A DNA stretch of 8,624 bases from Dokdonella_A sp038237055 (GTDB taxonomy: Bacteria > Pseudomonadota > Gammaproteobacteria > Xanthomonadales > Rhodanobacteraceae): assembly GCA_038237055.1 (NCBI GenBank), contig JBBRZD010000124.1:1-8624 (forward strand), written 5' to 3'. Of this stretch, positions 1 through 7,206 are shown piece after piece. Position 1 is the first letter of the stretch, and every line of letters starts with the position of its first letter. The translations under genes and the position numbers were made by a program. Under the pieces are notes generated by a model. That model was not told where the DNA came from, searched no databases, and was given only the letters and a program-made list of their open reading frames with translations.

Positions 1-705
1 ATCGCGATCGTCATGGATGGCAACGGCCGCTGGGCCGAGCGTCGCCACCGGCCGCGCGTGTTCGGACATCGCGAAGGTCAGAAGGCGGTGCGCGCTGCGG
101 TCGAATTCTGCCGGCGTCGCGGCGTCGAGGCGCTGACCCTGTTCGCGTTTTCCAGCGAAAACTGGAAACGACCGGATGAGGAAGTCGGCGCGTTGATGCA
201 GTTGTTCCTGAAAGCGCTCGATCGCGAGGTCGATGAATTGCACGCGAACGGCGTGCGTATCGAATTCGTCGGCGATCTGTCCGCGTTCTCGCCTGAACTG
301 GCCATGCGCATGCGTGCAGCGATGTTGCGCACGGCTGGCAACATCGCGTTGCGATTGAATGTAGCAGTGAACTACGGCGGGCGCTGGGACATCGCGCAGG
401 CGGCACGCGCGATGGCGCAATCGGCCGTGCGCGGCGAACTCGATGCAGACGCGATCGACGAGACGATGTTTGCGCAGCACGCCTGCCTTGCCGGGCAGCC
501 GCCGGTCGACTTGTTTATCCGCACCGGCGGCGAAACGCGGGTCAGCAATTTCCTGCTCTGGCAGATCGCCTACGCCGAACTTTATTTCACCGATGCGCTC
601 TGGCCGGATGTCGACGCCACGGCACTAGATGCCGCACTCGCCGATTACGCACGTCGCGAGCGGCGCTACGGCCTCACTTCTGCGCAAGCGCGCGCTGCCG
701 GCTGA
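1..705 (+). CDS. uppS: Undecaprenyl diphosphate synthase, 5' end truncated by window
   Basis: Cis-prenyltransferase that condenses isopentenyl diphosphate onto farnesyl diphosphate to make C55 undecaprenyl diphosphate, the lipid carrier for peptidoglycan and O-antigen, at the inner face of the cytoplasmic membrane. The open frame runs in from the window edge: four codons (IAIV) precede the ATG at 13, and this is the usual family context IAIxMDGNGRWA, so the ATG at 13 is internal and about 20 N-terminal residues are missing by comparison with the 253-residue E. coli protein. The conserved MDGNGRWA motif carries the catalytic Asp. Also visible are FAFSSENWKRP, NYGGRWDI, and near the C-terminus IRTGGETRVSNFLLWQIAYAELYF (split here as IRTGGETRVSN and FLLWQIAYAELYF), which binds diphosphate. 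It ends 7 bases before cdsA, so the two are probably co-transcribed. Identification is very secure; only the start is unseen. Confidence 0.97.
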   Translation: MAIVMDGNGRWAERRHRPRVFGHREGQKAVRAAVEFCRRRGVEALTLFAFSSENWKRPDEEVGALMQLFLKALDREVDELHANGVRIEFVGDLSAFSPELAMRMRAAMLRTAGNIALRLNVAVNYGGRWDIAQAARAMAQSAVRGELDADAIDETMFAQHACLAGQPPVDLFIRTGGETRVSNFLLWQIAYAELYFTDALWPDVDATALDAALADYARRERRYGLTSAQARAAG

Positions 706-712
706 CGCGCGC

Positions 713-1543
713 ATGCTCAGACAACGCATCCTCACGGCCGTCATACTGACCCCGATCGCGGTTGCCATCGTGCTGTTCCTGCCGACTCCGGCAGTCGCCG
801 CGATCATTTCCGCCGTATGTCTGATGGCCATGTGGGAATGGACACGCCTGGCTGGCATTACGTCGCCCGCGCTGCAAGCAGCAATCGTCGTCGCCAGCGC
901 GCTCGGACTCGGCCTGTTGTGGGTACTGCGCGATCAGCCGGTCGCCTGGTATGTGATCGGTGCCGGCATTGCGTGGTGGTTGCTCGCCCTGCTGTGGATG
1001 CGCCATTTTTCGTATGCCGCTGCGCCGACGCGCGAGAACGCGACGCTCAAGATGGTCGCTGGCGCATTCGCGATCCTGCCTGCCTGGCTGGCGCTGATGA
1101 AGCTCCACGGCGGCGTCGAGCACGGCCACGCCTGGGCCTTGTTCGCGTTGATCCTGATCTGGGCCGCCGACACGGGCGCCTACTTCTCCGGCAAGCGTTT
1201 CGGCACGACCAAGCTTGCGCCTCAGATCAGTCCCAACAAGACCACCGCCGGTGTCTGGGGCGCGTTGTCCGGTGCCGGCGCTATCGCTTTCATCAGTGGC
1301 TGGCTATTTCATTTGCGCGGCTTCGCGCTGATTGTTTTGATCGCACTCTCCTTGTTGACCGTGCTCGCTTCGATCCTCGGCGATTTGGTCGAAAGCCTGC
1401 TCAAGCGGCAGGCCGGCGTGAAAGACTCCGGCACCTTGTTTCCGGGTCACGGCGGCATGCTCGATCGCGCCGACAGCCTGTTCGCCGCGATCCCCGTATT
1501 TGCGGCAGGCAAGGCGCTGCTCGATCTCGCGTTCTCGTCATGA
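713..1543 (+). CDS. cdsA: Phosphatidate cytidylyltransferase (CDP-diacylglycerol synthase)
   Basis: Integral inner-membrane enzyme that makes CDP-diacylglycerol from CTP and phosphatidic acid, the branch point for all phospholipids. The 276-residue product (E. coli 285) is mostly hydrophobic with several membrane segments. The family signature lies at residues 231-254: KR at 231-232, KD at 237-238, PGHGG at 244-248 and DR..D at 251-254, holding the metal-binding acidic residues. A second conserved block, W150..D153, Y157, G160, then SPNKT at 173-177, is also intact. The frame stays open upstream to an ATG at 629 inside uppS, but the ATG at 713 is preferred: it gives the N-terminus MLRQRILTAVILTPI, which matches the start of E. 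coli CdsA, and avoids a long overlap. No strong ribosome site precedes it, so translation may be coupled to uppS 7 bases upstream. The stop overlaps the dxr start as ATGA. Confidence 0.96.
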   Translation: MLRQRILTAVILTPIAVAIVLFLPTPAVAAIISAVCLMAMWEWTRLAGITSPALQAAIVVASALGLGLLWVLRDQPVAWYVIGAGIAWWLLALLWMRHFSYAAAPTRENATLKMVAGAFAILPAWLALMKLHGGVEHGHAWALFALILIWAADTGAYFSGKRFGTTKLAPQISPNKTTAGVWGALSGAGAIAFISGWLFHLRGFALIVLIALSLLTVLASILGDLVESLLKRQAGVKDSGTLFPGHGGMLDRADSLFAAIPVFAAGKALLDLAFSS

Positions 1544-2718
1544 GGCGAATTGCAGTCCTCGGCGCGACCGGCTCGATCGGCGCAAGCACACTCGACGTCG
1601 TCGCCCGCCATCCGGATCGTTTTCAGATCACCGCGCTCGCCGCGCATCGCAGCGTCGATGCGCTGGTGCAGTTGTGCGTGCGCTTTGGGCCGCAATTGGC
1701 CGTGATTGCCGATCCTGCCCGTGAAGCGGATCTGCGCTCAAGTCTGGCTGCAGCGGGCGTTGCCTGTCGCATTGCGGCGGGACCCGCGGCGCTGATCGAG
1801 GCGGCCGCCGATACGCATTGCGACACCGTCGTCGCCGCCATCGTTGGCGCAGCCGGACTCGAATCGACCCTGGCAGCAGCGCGCGCGGGCAAACGACTGC
1901 TGCTCGCGAACAAGGAAGCGGTCGTGATGGCCGGCCCGCTGCTCAGCGCTGCGCTGCGCGACGGCGGCGGTGAGCTGCTGCCGCTTGATTCCGAACATAA
2001 CGCGGTGTTCCAGTGCCTGCCGCGCAAGCACGCGAACCTTGAAGCGGTCGGTGTGCGGCGCATCCTGCTGACCGCATCGGGCGGTCCATTCCGCGGAATG
2101 AAGGCCGCCGATCTCGCCGATGTCACGCCGGAGCGCGCCTGCGCGCATCCAAAATGGCGCATGGGCCGAAAAATTTCGGTCGACTCGGCAACCCTGATGA
2201 ACAAAGGTCTTGAAGTCATCGAGGCGCACTATCTGTTCGATGCCCCAGCGGATCGCATCGAAGTCGTCGTGCATCCGCAAAGCATCGTTCATTCGCTGGT
2301 CGAGTACGTCGACGGCTCGGTGCTGGCCCAGCTCGGCAATCCGGACATGCGCACGGCCATTGCCTACGCACTGGCATGGCCGGATCGCGTCGAAGCGGGC
2401 GTGTCGACGCTGGATCTGCTCAAGGTCGCGCGACTGGATTTCGAGGCGCCTGACTTGGTGACGTTCCGCTGCCTCGACCTCGCCTATCGCGCCCTTGCGG
2501 CAGGCGGCAATGCGACAACCGTGCTGAACGCGGCGAATGAAGAGGCCGTAGCCGCGTTCCTGGACGGCCGCCTGTCCTTCCTGGCGATCGCTGAAACGAT
2601 AGAACGCTGCCTGGAAACCGCCAATGCGACTCCAATCGCCGATTTGGCAGCGGTTCTTGACGCGGATTTAACTGCGCGCAGGCGTGCGCAACGTATCATC
2701 GCGACCCTGTCTGCTTGA
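1540..2718 (+). CDS. dxr: 1-deoxy-D-xylulose 5-phosphate reductoisomerase
   Basis: First committed step of the MEP isoprenoid pathway: NADPH- and metal-dependent rearrangement and reduction of DXP to MEP in the cytosol; the target of fosmidomycin. The product is 392 residues, close to E. coli (398). The N-terminal NADPH-binding motif GATGSIG is at residues 8-14 and LLANKEA follows in mid-domain. Metal ligands D150 and E152 sit in LDSEHN and E225 in MNKGLE; H203 (HPKW), S213 (in KISVDSATLMNKG) and K222 line the active site. HPQSIVHSLVEY and GNPDMRTAIAYAL are conserved blocks further on. The frame extends far upstream through cdsA, but MRRIAVLGATG is the normal family N-terminus. The ATG overlaps the cdsA stop (ATGA) and no clear ribosome site is seen, which suggests translational coupling. 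In E. coli dxr lies before uppS; here it is between cdsA and rseP. Confidence 0.98.
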   Translation: MRRIAVLGATGSIGASTLDVVARHPDRFQITALAAHRSVDALVQLCVRFGPQLAVIADPAREADLRSSLAAAGVACRIAAGPAALIEAAADTHCDTVVAAIVGAAGLESTLAAARAGKRLLLANKEAVVMAGPLLSAALRDGGGELLPLDSEHNAVFQCLPRKHANLEAVGVRRILLTASGGPFRGMKAADLADVTPERACAHPKWRMGRKISVDSATLMNKGLEVIEAHYLFDAPADRIEVVVHPQSIVHSLVEYVDGSVLAQLGNPDMRTAIAYALAWPDRVEAGVSTLDLLKVARLDFEAPDLVTFRCLDLAYRALAAGGNATTVLNAANEEAVAAFLDGRLSFLAIAETIERCLETANATPIADLAAVLDADLTARRRAQRIIATLSA

Positions 2719-2734
2719 GCGCCCGGCCCCACCC

Positions 2735-4117
2735 ATGAGCGAAGTCTTCGGTTCCATCTGGTGGCTGATCGTCACCTTGGGCTTACTCATCACGTTCCAC
2801 GAGTACGGCCATTTCGTGGTCGCGCGACGCTGTGGCGTGAAAGTCATCAAGTTTTCGATCGGCTTCGGGCCCGCACTGTGGTCGCGTTTCGACCGTCACG
2901 GCACCCAGTTCGTGATCGCCGCGATTCCACTCGGCGGTTACGTGAAGATGCTCGATGAACGCGAAATCGACGGCGTGGTCGGCCCGGAAGCGCTGAAGGG
3001 CGCCTTCAACCGCAAGTCGGTCGGCCAGCGCATGGCCGTGACGGCCGCGGGCCCCGCCTTCAACCTGATCTTTACCCTCGCCGCTTTCTGGCTGATGTTC
3101 GTGATCGGCAAGCCGGACTACCTGCCGGTAGTGGGGCACGTCGACCACATCGCCACAACGGCCGGTTTCCAGAGCGGTGACCACATCGACACGATTGCCG
3201 GTCAAGCGGTTGCAACCTGGACCGACGCCAGCCTCGCGCTGATGCAGGCGAGCATGGACCGTCGTGACCTGGAAGTCGGCGTGACCGATGCCGCAGGCAC
3301 GCACCACACACGCACGCTGGCGCTATCGAAACTGGCAAGCGATTTGGACGAAGAGGCGACCTATCGAGAAATCGGCCTCGCTCCGCGCCAATGGGCAACA
3401 CCGCCGGTAATTGGTACCGTCGCGGCCAATAGCGGCGCGGAACGGGCCGGAATCAAGGCCGGCGACCGTATTGTCGCGATCGACGGCGAAAAAATTGCGG
3501 ACTGGCGCGACGTGCCGGATGCGATCCAGAAGAAGGCGTCATCCGACAAGCCGCTGCTTCTGGACATCGAGCGCAACGGCAACGCCATTTCGCTCCCTGC
3601 ATCGCCAACACGCAACGCCACGGATACCGCCGCGCATGGGGGCAAGCCTGCCGTGCAGACCTGGGTACTCGGCATTGGCGTCAAGTCGGTCGAACCCAAC
3701 TACGACGCCACCCTGCGCTACGGCCCCCTCACCGCGATCCGGAAATCGTTCGAGGAAACCTGGCAGCAGAGCCGTACGACGCTCGCGATGCTCGCCAAAA
3801 TGGTCTCAGGGCAAGCCTCGTTGAAGAACCTGTCCGGGGTGATCACGATCGCCCAGGTGGCCAATACGTCAGCCCACCTTGGGCTGGCCTGGTTCCTGAA
3901 TTTCCTCGCAATTATTTCGCTCAGCCTCGCTATCCTGAACCTGCTGCCGATCCCGATCTTGGACGGCGGCCACCTGCTGTATTACCTTATCGAGATAATA
4001 AAGGGCAGCCCGGTCAGCGAACGCGTGCAGATCGCCGGTCAATATGTCGGTCTAACCCTGCTTATGGCCTTGATGGGCCTGGCGTTCTACAACGATATCC
4101 TGCGGATCGCGTCCTGA
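2735..4117 (+). CDS. rseP: Site-2 intramembrane zinc metalloprotease RseP
   Basis: Inner-membrane protease that cuts within membrane segments, notably the anti-sigma factor RseA/MucA after DegS/AlgW cleavage (sigma-E or AlgU envelope stress response), and remnant signal peptides. The product has 460 residues (E. coli 450). The zinc motif HEYGH is at residues 22-26 in the first membrane segment, exactly the E. coli numbering with this start. GGYVKMLDERE at 67-77 is the membrane-re-entrant loop. TM2 is about 107-126, PDZ1 about 130-215, PDZ2 about 223-310 (PVIGTVAANSGAERAGIKAG), TM3 about 386-405, and the third ligand D410 lies in LNLLPIPILDGGH; TM4 is about 437-453. An upstream in-frame GTG at 2684 lies inside dxr and would add 17 non-hydrophobic residues, so the ATG is preferred. 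It begins 16 bases after dxr. The extra length lies mainly after PDZ2. Substrates in this organism are inferred. Confidence 0.96.
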   Translation: MSEVFGSIWWLIVTLGLLITFHEYGHFVVARRCGVKVIKFSIGFGPALWSRFDRHGTQFVIAAIPLGGYVKMLDEREIDGVVGPEALKGAFNRKSVGQRMAVTAAGPAFNLIFTLAAFWLMFVIGKPDYLPVVGHVDHIATTAGFQSGDHIDTIAGQAVATWTDASLALMQASMDRRDLEVGVTDAAGTHHTRTLALSKLASDLDEEATYREIGLAPRQWATPPVIGTVAANSGAERAGIKAGDRIVAIDGEKIADWRDVPDAIQKKASSDKPLLLDIERNGNAISLPASPTRNATDTAAHGGKPAVQTWVLGIGVKSVEPNYDATLRYGPLTAIRKSFEETWQQSRTTLAMLAKMVSGQASLKNLSGVITIAQVANTSAHLGLAWFLNFLAIISLSLAILNLLPIPILDGGHLLYYLIEIIKGSPVSERVQIAGQYVGLTLLMALMGLAFYNDILRIAS

Positions 4118-4186
4118 TCCGACGGTTTGCCCCATAACGAACACAAGGCCGCGGCAACGCCCGTCGCGAGCCCAACGATGCCTGAC

Positions 4187-4191
4187 GGAAA
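4187..4191 (+). promoter_or_regulatory. Ribosome binding site for bamA
   Basis: GGAAA lies 6 bases before the ATG at 4198. It directly abuts the alternative in-frame TTG at 4192, which leaves no spacing for that codon, so it decides in favour of the ATG start. Confidence 0.6.
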
Positions 4192-4197
4192 TTGACG

Positions 4198-6615
4198 ATG
4201 AAGCGTATAGCTGCCCTGTTCCTGCTTGCCTTTTTTGCCGCACAGAACGCCTCGGCATTCGACACCTTCACGATTTCCGATATCCGAGTCGAGGGGTTGT
4301 CGCGCATTGCTCCCGGCACGGTGTTCACCTACCTGCCGGTGGAGAAAGGGGATTCCCTGACCGCTGACCGCGCCGATCAGGCGATCCGCGCGTTGTACAA
4401 GACCGGATTCTTCAACGACGTCCAACTGGCTCGTCAGGGCGACATCCTCGTCGTCACGGTCAAGGAACGCCCGCAGGTCACCAAGATTGCGATCCGCGGC
4501 AACAAGGACCTGAAGGAAGAAGACCTGCTCAAGGGCCTCAAAGGTATCGGCTTGGCCGAAGGCGAAGCATTCGACGACCTCAAGCTCAACGAAGTGCAGG
4601 GCGAACTGATCCACCAGTACTACAACCGCGGCAAGTACAACGTCTCGGTGAAGACCTCGAAGGTCAACCTCGATCGCAACCGTGTCGAAATCGCGATCAA
4701 CATCGCCGAAGGCAAGGCTGCGAAGATCAAGCAGCTGAATGTGGTCGGCAACACGGTCTATCCGGACAAGCAGATCGAGACCGAGTTCGAATCGAGCACG
4801 TCGAACTGGACCTCGTGGTATTCCAAGGACGATCAATACTCGCGCGAAAAACTCTCGGGCGACCTCGAAAAACTGCAGTCGTACTACATGGACCGCGGTT
4901 ATGCAGACTTTGCCGTCGACTCGACCCAGGTCGGTATCAGCCCCGACAAGCGCAAGATGTATGTCACCGCCAACATCAAGGAAGGCGATGTCTACAAGGT
5001 CACGGATATCAAGCTGACCGGCAATTTGATCCTGAAGGAAGAGGACCTGCGCAAGCTGGTCCGGATCAATTCCGGCGATGTGTTCTCGCGCAAGAAGATC
5101 GAGCAGTCGGTCGATGCCATCACCGGCGTGCTTTCGAACATCGGCTACGCGTTCGCTGACGTACAGCCGGTGCCGACGATCGACAAGGAGAAACGCGAGG
5201 TCGGCCTCAATTTCTTCATCAATTCCGGCAAGCGCGTCTACGTGCGCAATGTGGTGTTCAAGGGCAACCAGCACACCGAGGACGAGGTGCTGCGTCGCGA
5301 GATGCGCCAACTCGAAGGCGCCTGGTATTCGCAAGCCGCGATCGACCGCTCGAAGATCCGGCTGCAGCGACTGGGCTTCTTCAAGACGGTCACCATCGAT
5401 ACCCCGAAGGTCCCGGGTACCGACGACCAAGTCGACCTGACCATCGCTGTGGAAGAACAGAATTCGGGTCAGTTCCAGTTCGGCCTTGGTTACTCGCAGG
5501 TGCAGGGCATCATTGCGAGCATCAGCGTCACGCAGAACAATTTCTTCGGAACCGGCGATCGTGTGTCGGTCACCGCGCAACAGAGTTCGTACATCAAGCG
5601 TTACCAGCTGTCCTATTTCGAACCCTACCTCACCGACGACGGCATCGGCATTGGCTACGACATCCAGCACACCCAACTGGATTCCGGAAACAACAACATC
5701 GCGAGCTACCTCACCAGTTCCGATGCGTTCGACGTGTACCTCGGTATTCCGATCACCGAATCGGACACGGTCAACGCGCAGCTCGGCATCAGCAAGACCG
5801 GCATCGATACCATCCCGGGCCTTACGCCCGCTCCGATCGTCGACTACATCGACAATCTGGGCCATCACACATTCCATGCATGGAACATGCAATTGTCGTG
5901 GGCGCATGACACGCGCAATCGTTACTGGAATCCCACACGCGGCTCGTCGCAGCAGCTTTCGCTTGACGTCACCCTGCCAGGATCGACCGTCGAGTACTAC
6001 AAGCTCACGTACCGCTTCGGTCAGTACTTGCACATGACCGATAGTCTGACGTTCTACGGCCACTTCAACATCGGTTACGGCGATACCTACAACGCGCCAC
6101 GCAGCGTGCTCGCCGATCCGAACAATCCCGCTCATTCCCGCTACATCGCCGATCTCGGCGGACTTCCATTCTTCGAGAACTTCTATGCCGGTGGCGTTGC
6201 CGACGTGCGCGGCTTCCGCGACAACACGCTCGGTCCGTACGATCTGCTGAGCCCGCTGACGTGTCCGGCGACCCAAAAGAGCTGTCGCCTCCCGATCGGC
6301 GGCGCGCTCAAGACGGTCGCGTCGGCGGAAATCATCGTTCCGACCCCGTTCGTCAAGGAAAATGACGACAGCACTCGCGTCTCACTGTTCCTCGACGTAG
6401 GTAATGTATTCAGGAATAATCTCTGCAACGACACGCCCGTCAATTGCAGAAAATTCAATACCTTCAACGTCAACCAGCTGCGCGCCTCTGCCGGCGTTTC
6501 GTTCCAGTGGCGCGCGCCGATCGGTCCGATCGTGATCAATCTGGCCAAGCCGATCCGCAAGCAAGCGGGCGATGACACCGAATTGATCCAGTTCACGTTT
6601 GGCAACACGTTCTGA
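4198..6615 (+). CDS. bamA: Outer membrane protein assembly factor BamA (Omp85)
   Basis: Central, essential subunit of the BAM complex, which folds and inserts beta-barrel proteins into the outer membrane. The 805-residue precursor (E. coli 810) has a signal peptide at about 1-20 with cleavage after ASA, then five POTRA domains at about 21-92, 93-172, 174-263, 265-344 and 346-421, and a 16-strand barrel from about 425 to the end. Motifs seen are ISDIRVEGL opening POTRA1, the VRGF motif of loop 6 at 670-673 (R671 being the conserved Arg), and a C-terminal barrel strand ending QFTFGNTF with the usual terminal Phe. Predicted outer loops 6 and 7 each contain a CX6C pair (C689/C696, C743/C750). The ATG is chosen over the TTG at 4192 from ribosome-site spacing. 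Lys codons are nearly all AAG, which fits high expression. It follows rseP after 80 bases and precedes its functional partner skp. Confidence 0.98.
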   Translation: MKRIAALFLLAFFAAQNASAFDTFTISDIRVEGLSRIAPGTVFTYLPVEKGDSLTADRADQAIRALYKTGFFNDVQLARQGDILVVTVKERPQVTKIAIRGNKDLKEEDLLKGLKGIGLAEGEAFDDLKLNEVQGELIHQYYNRGKYNVSVKTSKVNLDRNRVEIAINIAEGKAAKIKQLNVVGNTVYPDKQIETEFESSTSNWTSWYSKDDQYSREKLSGDLEKLQSYYMDRGYADFAVDSTQVGISPDKRKMYVTANIKEGDVYKVTDIKLTGNLILKEEDLRKLVRINSGDVFSRKKIEQSVDAITGVLSNIGYAFADVQPVPTIDKEKREVGLNFFINSGKRVYVRNVVFKGNQHTEDEVLRREMRQLEGAWYSQAAIDRSKIRLQRLGFFKTVTIDTPKVPGTDDQVDLTIAVEEQNSGQFQFGLGYSQVQGIIASISVTQNNFFGTGDRVSVTAQQSSYIKRYQLSYFEPYLTDDGIGIGYDIQHTQLDSGNNNIASYLTSSDAFDVYLGIPITESDTVNAQLGISKTGIDTIPGLTPAPIVDYIDNLGHHTFHAWNMQLSWAHDTRNRYWNPTRGSSQQLSLDVTLPGSTVEYYKLTYRFGQYLHMTDSLTFYGHFNIGYGDTYNAPRSVLADPNNPAHSRYIADLGGLPFFENFYAGGVADVRGFRDNTLGPYDLLSPLTCPATQKSCRLPIGGALKTVASAEIIVPTPFVKENDDSTRVSLFLDVGNVFRNNLCNDTPVNCRKFNTFNVNQLRASAGVSFQWRAPIGPIVINLAKPIRKQAGDDTELIQFTFGNTF

Positions 6616-6653
6616 TACAGCACTCGGAGATCGCAAACAGCGTCGAGGGTAAC

Positions 6654-6659
6654 GAGGAG
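6654..6659 (+). promoter_or_regulatory. Ribosome binding site for skp (decides GTG start)
   Basis: GAGGAG, the strongest Shine-Dalgarno-like site in the window, lies 7 bases before the GTG at 6667. The nearest ATG (6677) is out of frame and the first in-frame ATG (6778) falls after the signal peptide, so this site supports GTG initiation. Confidence 0.75.
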
Positions 6660-6666
6660 ACGCCGG

Positions 6667-7206
6667 GTGACGCAACATGCACGACCACGAGACCTGATCC
6701 GCGCGCTGCTTTTTTCGACGGTCGCGCTCGTCGGTGCTGCTGTGGCGCAGACGCCGACGCGCATCGGATACGTGGACATGAAGCGCTTGCTCGACAACGC
6801 ACCGCAGGTCGTCGCCGGACGCCAGAAACTCGAGCAGGAGTTCGCCTCACGCGACGCGGCGCTCAAGACTGACGAAAAGCGAGCCAGCGATCTGCGCGAG
6901 CGACTAGCGCGTGAGGCCAGAACGCCGGCCAACGTGGATGCGAGTCTGCAACGGGAAATCGACGCGCTCGACCGTTCAATCAAACGCAATCGCGACGCGC
7001 TGCGCGCCGATCTCAAAACCCGCAGCGACCAGGAGCTCGATCGCAGCTGGCGCGAAATCAACGATGCCGTGGTCGAGTTCGCGCGTGAACAAGGTTTCGA
7101 TTTGATCGTCCCGAGTCCGGTCGTTTATGCGAGCCCGAAAGTCGACGTGACCGAACAAATCCTGGACCGCCTGCGTCGTCACCCGGCAAAGAGCGCCACC
7201 CCGTGA
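6667..7206 (+). CDS. skp: Periplasmic chaperone Skp/OmpH family
   Basis: Periplasmic holdase that binds unfolded outer-membrane proteins after Sec export and keeps them soluble on the way to BAM; known members are jellyfish-shaped trimers. The 179-residue precursor (E. coli 161) has a signal peptide: basic residues up to R12, a hydrophobic core at about 13-24 and a likely cleavage after AVA at 25-27. The mature protein opens with TRIGYVDMKRLLDNAPQ, the beta strand and helix start typical of OmpH proteins. A charged, heptad-rich helical region follows at about 48-130 (the tentacles), and it closes with FDLIVPSPVVYASPKVDVT and an amphipathic helix, again typical. Translation starts at GTG behind a strong ribosome site. 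The gene lies 51 bases after bamA and its stop overlaps the lpxD GTG. This family diverges quickly, so position between bamA and lpxD is part of the evidence. Confidence 0.92.
   Translation: MTQHARPRDLIRALLFSTVALVGAAVAQTPTRIGYVDMKRLLDNAPQVVAGRQKLEQEFASRDAALKTDEKRASDLRERLAREARTPANVDASLQREIDALDRSIKRNRDALRADLKTRSDQELDRSWREINDAVVEFAREQGFDLIVPSPVVYASPKVDVTEQILDRLRRHPAKSATP

Noticed and set aside
629..712. Upstream ATG for cdsA inside uppS
   Set aside because: It would add 28 residues overlapping uppS with no family match; the ATG at 713 gives the expected CdsA N-terminus.
817..1539. Upstream extension of the dxr frame through cdsA
   Set aside because: The translation is Arg-rich and unlike Dxr, while cdsA in another frame is fully conserved there. 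The Dxr family N-terminus begins at 1540.
3989..4000. Short inverted repeat TTATC-GA-GATAA in rseP
   Set aside because: Five-base AT-rich arms with a 2-base gap inside a coding region cannot form a stable hairpin, no T-run follows, and there is no support for an operator.
4019..4043. Possible sigma-E promoter at the 3' end of rseP (GAACGC ... TCAAT)
   Set aside because: The -35 lacks the TT of GAACTT, the -10 is imperfect, and the spacing of about 14 is short; such partial matches are expected by chance.
4087..6276. A 729-codon open frame on the minus strand opposite bamA
   Set aside because: It mirrors the bamA codons in a GC-rich sequence with few TA-containing codons, where long antisense frames arise by chance. 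Its translation has runs of Val, Asp, Arg and Leu without any recognisable domain, signal peptide or ribosome site, and bamA on the other strand is unmistakable.
6183..7061. A 292-codon minus-strand frame across the bamA-skp junction
   Set aside because: Ser/Arg-rich low-complexity translation with no family resemblance; it spans two well-supported genes.
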